The notes under the pieces were generated by a model. It did not search any database and was not told where the DNA came from. It worked only from the letters and a program-made list of their open reading frames with translations. The position numbers were made by a program, and so were the translations under genes. From assembly GCA_036939355.1 (NCBI GenBank), contig JALLAP010000670.1, positions 1 to 11,395 on the forward strand: a stretch of DNA of 11,395 bases, read 5' to 3'. This document shows positions 1 to 7,447 of the stretch, one piece after another. Each line of letters opens with the position of its first letter. Positions within the stretch are counted from its first letter, which is position 1. This DNA comes from Thalassiosira profunda. Taxonomy: Eukaryota; Bacillariophyta; Thalassiosirophyceae; Thalassiosirales; Thalassiosiraceae.

Positions 1-107
1 AGGCACTTGCTCTTGACGCACTTGCAATGCTTGTCGTCGTCCGCCGTCGTGGCGCCGCTCCCCGGGGGACGGGCCGCCCAGGGCCGGTCCTTCGCGGGCG
101 TCGACAT
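1..107 (-). CDS. CXC-domain (tesmin/TSO1/LIN54-like) DNA-binding protein, N-terminal fragment
   Basis: Read on the minus strand from an ATG at 107, the frame stays open to the window edge (35 full codons). It opens with a Pro/Gly/Ala-rich stretch (MSTPAKDRPWAARPPGSG), then DDDKHCKCVKSKC, and the next codon starts CT, so Leu. The spacing C-x-C-x4-C followed by Leu, with the internal K-S-K, matches the start of the CXC (CRC) domain of tesmin/TSO1/LIN54 proteins. That family binds zinc through clustered cysteines and recognises CHR-type TTYGAA DNA, acting in cell-cycle and developmental transcription. The in-frame stop at 125-123 lies just upstream, so 107 is the first possible Met of this exon. 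The rest of the gene is to the left of the window. The motif is clear but short; a metallothionein-like Cys cluster is the main alternative, less likely because of the KSKCL signature. Confidence 0.6.
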   Translation of the reverse strand, partial: MSTPAKDRPWAARPPGSGATTADDDKHCKCVKSKC

Positions 108-724
108 GATAACTCTGTAGATTCAGAAGCACTTCTGAGGGAGCAAGGCATGGCGACGAACATTAGACGCTGCCATAATGAAGCTGCAATGCAACGTTCG
201 CTCCTCTGCGCCCGCGCGGCGACTACCAAGCAGCAGTTGGGCGCCTGCGACCACCTGTTGACACATCTTGTGCCATCAACTCCACCAACCACCCAGGAGG
301 CGAGCAAGGGAACACCAGCTTGTCACCCCCGGGGCTGCCAACGCCCACAAAGGCAAAGGCAGGGCTGCCGTCGAGCTCGATGCGCCCAGCCAGCCGCTTG
401 CTGCAACTCAACGGCAGCGGTCCCCCACACTCGGTGCAGGCCCACCGCAGACACATCACTGCCCTCCTAAATCGTCGCGGCCACCGCCCCACCGCCCTCG
501 CTCCTCGCAGCCGGCAGCCGCCCCCCTCGCTCTCGCCGACACCCCCACCGAAAATTGGCGCACTCACCCGGCCGGCTCACGTCGTCCGAAAGACTTTCAA
601 GTTGTTTGAGCAACGAATTGTTGTTGGGAGCGTTTGTGGCTGGCAAAAGTGCAGGCAAACGTGCGTTGAGTTTGGCTGGAGACTTGCAAAAAATCAGCCA
701 CAAACAAACTTCAGTGCAAGGTGC
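108..724. promoter_or_regulatory. Divergent spacer between the CXC-domain gene and the transporter
   Basis: This 617-base spacer separates two divergently oriented genes and should hold both promoters and 5' UTRs. I see no TATA box or RNA gene. The middle (about 470-555) is strongly C-rich on the plus strand. The last 100 bases become more AT-rich and carry an 11-bp inverted repeat. The transporter frame is open upstream to a Met at 320, but that extension is low-complexity Pro/Arg/Ser sequence with no family resemblance, so I treat it as leader. Confidence 0.5.
632..705. repeat. 11-bp inverted repeat in the transporter leader
   Basis: GTTTGTGGCTG at 632-642 is repeated as its exact reverse complement CAGCCACAAAC at 695-705, with 52 bases between. 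In RNA the arms could pair about 20 bases upstream of the first likely start codon (725). It could be a leader hairpin, a dyad binding site, or chance. Confidence 0.4.
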
Positions 725-2041
725 ATGCACCCCCACGATGCGGCTCCTCCTGCACTGTCCGCGGCCTCGATGGCACTGACCGAGCCCCTCCTCGCCATGT
801 CTGCACTCGACCCGCAATCAGACGCCGGCGACGAGCTCGGGCGGGAGGCGCTGGCCGCGGAGGCGACTGAGGCACTGGCCGCGTCGCCCTCCTCGTCCAC
901 ATTCACCCTCGCATCCTTCTGGCGCAGCTACGGCCGCACCACCCTGACGATCCTCTTCTGGTACGCCGTCTCTAACACAACAATCCTGACCACGAAATGG
1001 CTGTTCACCAACCACTTCCCCTTCCCGCTGACGGTGACGTCCGTCTCCAACGGCGTGGCGGCAGTGTGGGCCGCGCTGGTGACCTTCTGCTGCTGCCGCG
1101 CCCAGCACGAGCGGGAAGGACCGCTGGCGAGGCATACCATCACGCACTACGTGCTTCCGATTGGGCTTTGCACGGGGATGGAGATTGCATCGTCCAACAT
1201 TGCGTTGAAGCTGCTGAGCGTGTCCTTTGGCACAATATTGAAGGGCGGGGGCCCCATTTGGACCTTCCTCTGGGGATTGGTCTTTGGCGTGGAGAAGTTT
1301 GGCGCACGCCTCGTGGCGTGTTTGCTCATGATGGCGTTGGGGATTGCCCTCGCTAGCTTGAGGGAGGGCGGCGAATTCCAGTTGGCCGGCTTCACACTGC
1401 AATTGTTCTCGAGCTGTTTAGGCGGATTTAGGTGGGCGATGACGCACAAACTCCTGCTCAATGACGACGATGAAGACGAAGCCAGCGGCCATCGGCACCG
1501 CAAAATGTCACCCCTGCGGGCCATTCTCTACACTTCCCCAACAACTGCTCTGTTTTGCATACCGCTTGCATTGGGATTTGAGGCCTCTGCAGTCGAATCC
1601 GATGCCAAGGTGGATTCTGCGCATGAAGTTGCACTGGTGATATTGACGATGCTGTTCGTGGCAACGCTCGTCTTCATCCTGCTGCTGAGCGAGTACTGGC
1701 TCGTGAATGCGACAAGCTCGCTCGCCCTCAGCGTGGCCGGGGTCTTCAAGGAGCTGCTCACCATTGGAGGAGGACTGTTCTTCTTCTCGGAGCACCTGGA
1801 TTCGTTGAATGTCATCGGATTCATATTGTGTCAAGTGGGTATCTTGATGTATGTGAAATTGCGGTATGACAGCAAGAGTGGGGATGAGGACGAGCAGGGC
1901 ACCAACGAGCCCTACATGACAGTCGATTCTTCCGCTCACGATACCGGCTTCGAGCCAGGCCGAGAATTCAGACAGGAAGAAAGCAGTTTGACGGAGGTAT
2001 CCAATCAATCAGCAGCATCTGATCAAATGGAGCTCACATGA
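725..2041 (+). CDS. SLC35C2-like nucleotide-sugar / triose-phosphate-family transporter
   Basis: A 438-residue intronless membrane protein of the drug/metabolite transporter superfamily, TPT/SLC35 branch. About ten hydrophobic segments are visible, near residues 73-92, 101-122, 143-162, 168-190, 194-211, 218-237, 263-283, 301-320, 330-354 and 361-378. Blocks resembling SLC35C2 are SFGTILKGGGPIW (167-179), GGFRWAMTHKLLL (233-245) and EYWLVNATSSLALSVAGVFKELLTI (323-347). Family members exchange nucleotide sugars or phosphorylated sugars across Golgi, ER or plastid membranes; the substrate here cannot be read from sequence. An acidic/His loop (about 246-258) lies between segments 6 and 7, and the C-terminal tail (380-438) is hydrophilic and acidic. 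The start is uncertain: Met codons at 725, 770 and 797 all precede the first helix. I chose the first; none has a full Kozak context, though 770 has G at +4 and 797 has G at -3. The gene ends in TGA at 2039-2041, convergent with the oxidoreductase. Confidence 0.85.
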   Translation: MHPHDAAPPALSAASMALTEPLLAMSALDPQSDAGDELGREALAAEATEALAASPSSSTFTLASFWRSYGRTTLTILFWYAVSNTTILTTKWLFTNHFPFPLTVTSVSNGVAAVWAALVTFCCCRAQHEREGPLARHTITHYVLPIGLCTGMEIASSNIALKLLSVSFGTILKGGGPIWTFLWGLVFGVEKFGARLVACLLMMALGIALASLREGGEFQLAGFTLQLFSSCLGGFRWAMTHKLLLNDDDEDEASGHRHRKMSPLRAILYTSPTTALFCIPLALGFEASAVESDAKVDSAHEVALVILTMLFVATLVFILLLSEYWLVNATSSLALSVAGVFKELLTIGGGLFFFSEHLDSLNVIGFILCQVGILMYVKLRYDSKSGDEDEQGTNEPYMTVDSSAHDTGFEPGREFRQEESSLTEVSNQSAASDQMELT

Positions 2042-2408
2042 ACATCCAGAGAGACCCTCACGCCAAATTGAAATGTGCAGGGAAGGCTGAGCTGCAGATG
2101 TTCAGATACCCAGAGGTATGAAACAACCCAAAAAGAAGGTCTGCGGAATGTTGCGAGAATGCTGATGCTTCCGTGTGACTTCGGTGGAGCAAAATGGAAA
2201 GCGTGAAACAGGAAAGTGCTACAAAGCATGCGCAGGTCGAAACTGCAGTATGCACACGAATGATGGACGTGCAGTCAAGAGCATGCCAACAACCAGAGCA
2301 CAGAGCGCACTACAAAACTGCGGCGTGGCATACAATGGAAATGTCCTATACTGCATCCTGCTTGCCTACCACACTACCATGCAACCTAGTTGCACTCAGT
2401 TTGCATCA
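2042..2408. other. Convergent 3' spacer (transporter / oxidoreductase)
   Basis: These 367 bases separate two converging stop codons and should hold both 3' UTRs. There is no AATAAA signal on either strand close to the stops and no convincing coding sequence. Short open frames here lack any recognisable motif and are Cys/His/Met-rich, as expected of random UTR sequence. Confidence 0.5.
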
Positions 2409-3590
2409 TCATTTCTCTGCAATCGTGACGACCACCTTGCCATGCGCGTGCTTTGATCGCTGCAGCTCAAACGCCTTGACCACGCCCTCTTTGGTAAATG
2501 GAAAGGGCGAAGCATCGTCGACCAGTGGCTTCAATCTTCCCTCCACCACATCCTGAAACAATTCCTTCAGATCGCCGTCTTCCAACTTCAGCGCCTCCGG
2601 CGCCGCCCACCGCGGGGTACCGCGTCGCGCCAGCAGTTTGGACTGCAGCTTTCGTTTCGCGAAGACGGACATGAACTTGGCAATTTTCCAGAGGCTCGTG
2701 CCGTCGATCTCCGTCTCAACCCCCGTGATGAGCGACGCGTAGACGCCCCCCCGTTTGATGGCCTTTCCGGAGCACGCCCCCTTGGGCCAGTTGTCGTTGC
2801 CATTGACCATATCAAAAACAACGTCGACTTTGTGGGCTTCGTCGCATGTCAACTCTGGCGCCTGCCACCATTTCGTTGTTCTGTAGTCCAAAGTTAAGTC
2901 GGCGCCCAACGCTTTGCATATCTCTTGTTGCGTCGACACTGCAATCACCGTGACGCCCTCGATGTGCTTGGCGTATTGAATCATGCTGCTCCCCACAGCC
3001 CCAGAACCGCCCAGAATCAACAGGCGTTGGTTGGGCTTCACGTACTCCCCAACAACCCTTTTCGCGGCCATCGCTGAGGCAGGCAGCCCACATGCCACCG
3101 TTGGCGGAATACTTTCAGGACAAACTTCCGACAGCCACGTCTTCACCACTCGATACTCCGCCAGTCCTCCGTTCGGCTTGGGCTCATCGAACCGGGCCAC
3201 CACGTAATCTCCCGCGCGGAATTTGGATTCCTCCTCACGAGTCAAGACGACAACCCCCGCCACATCCGACCCCGGAATGTATGGACGCCCGCCCGGGGGC
3301 AGTTGGAACCGGTCCGTCTTCCCCGTCATCAACCGGACGTCTCCGGGCGCGAGGGCGCATGCCAGAACGCGTATGAGCATCGTCCCGGCGTCCAACTCCT
3401 CGGCGTTGGTGGCCGGCGTCGGATGATCCTCTTGAATGCACAGATTGGCAGCGTAGTCGTCGCCGCAGTCGGTGGCGATGCAGGCCTTCATGGTGGCGGG
3501 GAGCGGGGTGCCCATGGCGTGGGCGAGTTCGATTGCGCTGCTGGACCGATCCGGGGACGGGAGCTCGTGCGGCACGTAGAAGGTGGTCAT
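2409..3590 (-). CDS. Zinc-independent MDR-family oxidoreductase (quinone oxidoreductase / RTN4IP1-like)
   Basis: A 393-residue NAD(P)H-dependent enzyme of the medium-chain dehydrogenase/reductase superfamily. The GroES-like half (about 65-180) contains IPGSDVAGVV (105-114) and GGLAEYRVV (141-149). The Rossmann half has the dinucleotide loop LILGGSGAVGSSMIQYAK (191-208), where the AxxG-type loop favours NADPH. DVVFDMVNG (256-264) and the closing HAHGKVVVTI (381-390) are also typical. The Cys/His ligands of zinc-dependent alcohol dehydrogenases are absent, which points to quinone or enoyl reductase chemistry; the substrate is unknown. MDR proteins usually start at about MKA..., here Met34, so 33 residues precede the domain. 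They contain no clear targeting signal. Met26 (minus-strand ATG at 3515) has a near-ideal Kozak context (GCCATGG) and would give 368 residues, while the ATG at 3590 has T at -3. No intron is needed. TGA is at 2411-2409. Confidence 0.88.
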   Translation of the reverse strand: MTTFYVPHELPSPDRSSSAIELAHAMGTPLPATMKACIATDCGDDYAANLCIQEDHPTPATNAEELDAGTMLIRVLACALAPGDVRLMTGKTDRFQLPPGGRPYIPGSDVAGVVVLTREEESKFRAGDYVVARFDEPKPNGGLAEYRVVKTWLSEVCPESIPPTVACGLPASAMAAKRVVGEYVKPNQRLLILGGSGAVGSSMIQYAKHIEGVTVIAVSTQQEICKALGADLTLDYRTTKWWQAPELTCDEAHKVDVVFDMVNGNDNWPKGACSGKAIKRGGVYASLITGVETEIDGTSLWKIAKFMSVFAKRKLQSKLLARRGTPRWAAPEALKLEDGDLKELFQDVVEGRLKPLVDDASPFPFTKEGVVKAFELQRSKHAHGKVVVTIAEK

Positions 3591-3754
3591 ACACTGAGTG
3601 TTGCAAAGGAGATTGCAGCGGTCGATCTACATATCAACGCACAGCGGAGCTCCAGCAGAGTGCGTGGCGGTGATTCCGCAGTGCTTTATCTACCAGCCGC
3701 TGGAGCAGACGCCCGCCCGGCCCGTGCTTGGAAGAGCTGCCTCCGAGAGTTACC

Positions 3755-3784
3755 TACGTACGTACGTACGTACGTACGTACGTA
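3755..3784. repeat. (TACG)7.5 microsatellite
   Basis: Thirty uninterrupted bases of the tetranucleotide TACG (equivalently ACGT). The unit is self-complementary, so the whole tract is a palindrome able to form a hairpin or cruciform, and it places an ACGT core, the bZIP-type binding core, every four bases. It lies about 165 bases upstream of the oxidoreductase start and about 395 bases upstream of the AT-hook gene start. Confidence 0.95.
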
Positions 3785-4019
3785 GTACGCGTCATTTCTT
3801 CATTTTCGTCGAGGAGCTCAACGACACCCCGCTCTCCTCCCTCGCCATCACATCTCAGCGACGACCGACCGCCCTTCGCCACCGCACTTTTCAAAGATTT
3901 GGAGTGGCGGCCAGTTTGCGCTTTTATTCAGGTTTGCATCGGCGATTCCCGTTCCCGCAGAATTGCGGGGAGTAAGTATCATTCTTTTGGTATTCGGTAC
4001 CGACAGCCGGCGTTCGAAG

Positions 4020-4167
4020 GTGAGTAGCAGAGCTGGGCCGGCGGAGCTGCAAGTATCCGCCTGCGATGCGGACGGCCGCCGTCGGCACTGTCACCGCCCT
4101 TCACAAATCTGACGCATTGTCGTTCTTCTCTATCTTCTCTCTCTGCACCTCCCCCTCGCGTCGTTAG
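4020..4167 (+). other. Possible 5'-UTR intron of the AT-hook gene
   Basis: AAG|GTGAGT at 4017-4025 is a full consensus donor. A pyrimidine-rich run (about 4118-4160) leads to TTAG at 4164-4167, eleven bases before the ATG at 4179. Removing these 148 bases would leave a short leader. A second donor-like GTAAGT sits at 3972. No coding evidence bears on this, so it rests on splice signals alone. Confidence 0.35.
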
Positions 4168-4178
4168 CACCCGCAACA

Positions 4179-5769
4179 ATGCCCACCAAATCGACGCACG
4201 GCCTCGAGGACCTCGTGGCGGAGCGCGAGAGCCTCATGCGCCACGAGCAAATGCTCGTCGCCGAGCACCACGAGAAGATGCGGAATCTGCGCGCCGAGCT
4301 CTTGCGATTGGATAATCAAATCGTCCGCCTCGGCGGGACCGCCCGCGACGACACCTCCTCCCCCGAGGACGACGCCGCGCTGCTCGCGTCGCTGAGCCTC
4401 GTCCCGTCCGTCGCCCCCTTCCCCAACGACGACGAGGAGGGCGGCGACGCGAAGGAACCGAAGAACAAATCGAGGGGGCGGAAGCGCAAGGCCGCGGACG
4501 ACGACGACGGCAATGACGGCGGGGCGAAGAAGAGGGGACGGAAGAAGAAGGACGATGCGGGGAAGGAGAACGCCTCGTCCAACTCGCCCGAGAAGCCGGC
4601 GAGGGGCGCCCGGAAGAAGCGCGGGGGGCGCAAGAGCAGCGCCGCGGCCGCCGCGAGCGACGAGCCCGTGGACCCCACGCCCTGGACGTGCCAATGCGGG
4701 GAGGAGCTCCCGGCGACGCGGACGCGCTGCGGCAAGTGCAAGCGCTGGTGCGTTTTTGCAATTCATTTTTGGTTGCAGGATCTTGTGTGCAGATCTTATG
4801 TATCTGTGCATTCATTGACTGACATGTTATCATCTTTCATCCGCGCAGGCGCGGGGGGAAGCGGGGAAAGCGCTGGACGGTCAAGCCCAAGGAGGGCGGG
4901 GCGGAGGGGAAGGCCGCGAAGAGCGACGCTTCGTCGGGCAAGGGCAACGCCAAGAAGACCGAGGCGAGCGATGCCGCGTCCGTCGAGGGCAAGCCCAAGG
5001 CCGAGGCGAGCACTGCTCCGTCGAGCAAGGCCGGGGCAAACGCGAAGGGGACGATCGCCCCTGCGGCGAGCAAGCCAGAGGCTAAGGCCGAGAGCGGCGC
5101 TGCTTTGTCGAGCAAGCCCAAGGCGCTGGTCGAGCGGAACGCGAGCACCTCCTCCACTTCCACCACCGGCAGTGCCCTCTCGGTGTACGAGAACATCCCC
5201 ATGCGCGGAACGAAGTACGCCTACCCCCGCGCCGAGATCAAGGCCGTGATGTCCCGCATGGTCAGCGCTGTGGCAAGCGTGCCCTTCCTCGGCGAGACGG
5301 GCGGGGCGGCCGCCGAAACTTCGGCGAAGCCCAAGCCCGGGCGCCGCTGGTGAGTCCTCTTCATCAAACAGCCGGCATTTTCGCCCGGGCGTCATCTCAC
5401 AATTCTGTCTTACTGCATTGCAGGATGTCGAGGAGGAGCACTTCGGAGGGCAGCAGCAGCAATTCGTCGAAGGCTTCCGGCGGGGCTCCCCAAAAGAAGC
5501 GGGGCCGTCCCAAGAAGGCGGCGGTCGAGGCAGGCGCGGTTCCCTCCCCGATGGCGGAGCCGAACGTTCAGAGCGCCGTCGACGGGCTGCAGGCGCTGAT
5601 GCAGCCTCCTCGTCTCGACATTGAGGGGCTGGGGATGGGCATGGCGGCGGCCGGTACCCCGCTGCCGGCCGAGTTTGACGGGCAGGCCCAGAACGCCGCG
5701 GAGGATTTCGTTTTGGGCCTCCTGAGCAGCGCCATCAAGGATCCCCCCAGCGATGTTCAGATGATCTGA
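4179..5769 (+). CDS. AT-hook, zinc-finger and coiled-coil protein, probably nuclear (3 exons)
   Basis: Joining 4179-4747, 4849-5349 and 5424-5769 gives 471 residues ending in TGA. In order: an amphipathic, probably coiled-coil segment (8-52, charged with regular Leu/Met); an acidic stretch (84-112); Lys/Arg clusters RGRKRKA (99-105), KKRGRKKK (117-124) and KKRGGRK (146-152) resembling AT-hook or nuclear-localisation signals; a zinc finger W169-x-C171-x-C173-x10-C184-x2-C187, similar in layout to RanBP2-type fingers; a Lys/Ala/Ser-rich, linker-histone-like region (191-300); and a canonical AT-hook KKRGRPKK (381-388) before an acidic C-terminus. AT-hooks bind the minor groove of AT-rich DNA. 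I do not recognise the family; DNA or chromatin binding is inferred from these motifs. The ATG has a good context (AACAATGCC). Both introns are phase 2 and both split a Trp codon after Arg. Splicing is supported by the finger continuing as CKRW-RGGKR and by the frame closing exactly. Confidence 0.72.
4748..4848 (+). other. Intron 1 of the AT-hook gene (101 nt)
   Basis: Donor TG|GTGCGT and acceptor CCGCGCAG|GCG bound a 101-nt segment much more T-rich than its surroundings. Splicing is phase 2 and rebuilds Trp190 (TG+G). Two earlier AG sites fail: exon start at 4779 soon meets an in-frame TGA, and exon start after the CAG near 4792 makes TGA at once. Confidence 0.75.
5350..5423 (+). other. Intron 2 of the AT-hook gene (74 nt)
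   Basis: Donor CTG|GTGAGT (full consensus) and acceptor TGCATTGCAG|GATG remove 74 nt in phase 2 and rebuild Trp357. Without splicing, the frame of exon 2 ends at TGA in the donor itself (5351-5353). After splicing, the frame enters exon 3 with the AT-hook and ends at 5769. Confidence 0.8.
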
Positions 5770-5982
5770 ACGAGCGTTCCGATTTGATTGTCCAGAGAGT
5801 TGTTGCTAACAGCGCACGCCCAGAGAGTTGTTCCTCTGAATAGCTGACCACACTTTTCCCGGCCGATCTGAGTAGGAGTTGCCTTGCATGGGTTTCCCCG
5901 CGCACAATGAGATACATGCATTATGAGTTCATATAACAACCACCGTCGATGCACATTCCCACATTGTCTGTAGATTGTAGAT
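5770..5982. other. Convergent 3' spacer with a 13-bp direct repeat
   Basis: 213 bases lie between the stop of the AT-hook gene and the stop of the kinase gene. The repeat CCAGAGAGTTGTT occurs at 5792-5804 and again at 5820-5832 (28-base period), within the likely 3' UTR of the plus-strand gene. I see nothing coding. Confidence 0.5.
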
Positions 5983-7447
5983 TCAGCCGACGACAGACAC
6001 GTGGGCGGCCGCCAGCAGGGCCGCCCCAAAACTAGCCTCGGTGTTCTCCGCTCTCTTCACCTCGACGCGTTGGCCCTCGTCGCAAATGTCCTTCAGCCGC
6101 CTCTGTCTCATCGAAATCCACACGTCGTTCTTAGACCCACCCCCACAGCTCAGCACAACCGTTGGCCTGCTTGGACTGGCGCCGAGCTCTCCCAATACTT
6201 TGAAACCATCCCTTTCGACGTCCCCAATTCCCTGCAGCAAACCGTGCAGATATTCCTTGCGGCTGTCTGGCTTGGGTTCCAACACGGGTTCCTTCTCGCT
6301 GTCTGCCACAGGAAAGCGTTCTCCCTTCTGCATCAGCGGGTAATACGACAGAGGGCTGTCGACATTCGGATCGATCTCAGCGCTCAGCTTTGCCAACTCG
6401 TCGTTCGAAAAGCCTTCCTGGCGAAGCACTGCACAGCCAACATTGCTCGCGCCCCCGATCAGCCAGGCGTCTTCTTCATCGCCACCTTCCTTGCCAGCGA
6501 ACCTCGGAAAGCGATGGCTGTACACTCCTCTCGACGCATCTTCCACGAACGTCTTGCTCAATTGCTTGATTGCCAACGTGCTACCCAAGCTCGTCACAGC
6601 GGTGCCATAGTCTGGCGTGGCACCAGCCGCGGCAAAGAAGGCTGCGTTGGAGTCAGTGGTTCCTCCCACCAACACCACGTTCGAAGAGAGACCGTACTTG
6701 GATGCAACAGTGGGAGAAATCACTCCAAATGGCTCGCCAGGAGAGATCACCTTGGAAGGCAACACAGACTCCGGATCGGGAATATTGGCTCCCTCTTTCA
6801 ACAGGTCGTGCATCCAGACAGGGAATTCTCGCTGCCGAACGTCGTACCCCAGCTTCAAGCAGTTGTGCCAATCGCTCGTGACAGTGCAGTTCTCCTCGTC
6901 CTCGAGGCCTTCGTTGATTAGCGACATGGAAACGTAATCTGATTGGTGACAGAGCGCCTCGTCCTTCAATGGCTGCTCTGCGTTCCACAAAAGGAGCTTC
7001 GCCAACGAACCAGTCGTTGCCCGCGCAGTATGTTTCTCGGGCACGTATCGATTGATCAATTCCATCGCACAGTCGACCGGAGACTCGTCGCCTGATTTGA
7101 TATTGTAATTGTACATTCTCGCCCTTCGCGAAACGTCGAGGCTGTGCTTGTTGACGAGGAGGCAGGTCGCCGAGGTTCCAGAGACACAAATGGATTTCAC
7201 CCTCGACATGACCTCGGTCCCCTGCGCGCAAGACAATAGCGTATCGACCGCATCCTTCCACCCTTTTGCATCGTCGTATTGCATGTTATTGTCCCAAGTC
7301 AGCGCAGCGGTGAACACCTCATCGTAGCCCCCCGATGACTTTGCCTCCACGATGGACATTCTGGCTCCGCTGGTGCCCAGGTCGAATCCGATGAAGCAGT
7401 CTCCGTTAGCTGCACTCTCGCCCTTGCTGTCATCGTCGCTAGAGCTG
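5983..7447 (-). other. Exon 2 of the fusion gene: complete FGGY kinase domain
   Basis: This exon holds the entire sugar-kinase part, from the acidic linker (SSSDDDSKGES, 551-561) through both actin-like FGGY domains to TGA at 5985-5983. The core is about 470 residues, normal for the family, with no missing catalytic block. If an annotation splits the locus, this exon appears as a stand-alone xylulokinase-like gene starting at an ATG at 7476, which lies inside the proposed intron. Confidence 0.8.

Larger units (their letters stand above)
3591..4178. promoter_or_regulatory. Divergent spacer between the oxidoreductase and the AT-hook gene
   Basis: This 588-base spacer lies between two divergent start codons. 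It holds a TACG microsatellite (3755-3784), a possible 5'-UTR intron (4020-4167) and a pyrimidine-rich stretch near 4118-4160. No conserved protein is encoded: the open frames crossing it translate the microsatellite as repeating TYVR units. Promoters for both genes are presumably here; no TATA box stands out. Confidence 0.5.

Noticed and set aside
320..724. N-terminal extension of the transporter from a Met at 320
   Set aside because: 135 residues of Pro/Arg/Ser/His low complexity with no signal peptide or similarity to SLC35 proteins. Best read as leader or promoter sequence that happens to be open.
818..1402. Minus-strand frames opposite the transporter
   Set aside because: Their translations have no recognisable domain, whereas the plus strand encodes ten membrane segments and clear SLC35 motifs.
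2175..2556. Small plus-strand frames in the spacer after the transporter
   Set aside because: No motif, biased to Cys/His/Met as in random sequence, and the larger one runs into the oxidoreductase on the other strand.
3598..3975. Plus-strand frames across the TACG microsatellite encoding TYVR repeats
   Set aside because: A 4-base unit without stops is open in every frame, and the flanks show no coding character.
4748..5249. Unspliced read-through of AT-hook exon 1 to a stop at 5249
   Set aside because: It would read the T-rich intron and then an Arg/Ala/Pro-only frame. The spliced version keeps the zinc-finger continuation, linker and AT-hook and closes at a natural stop.
5966..5986. TGTAGATTCAG shared with the segment near 116-126
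   Set aside because: An 11-base match between two spots is expected several times by chance in 11 kb and has no supporting structure.
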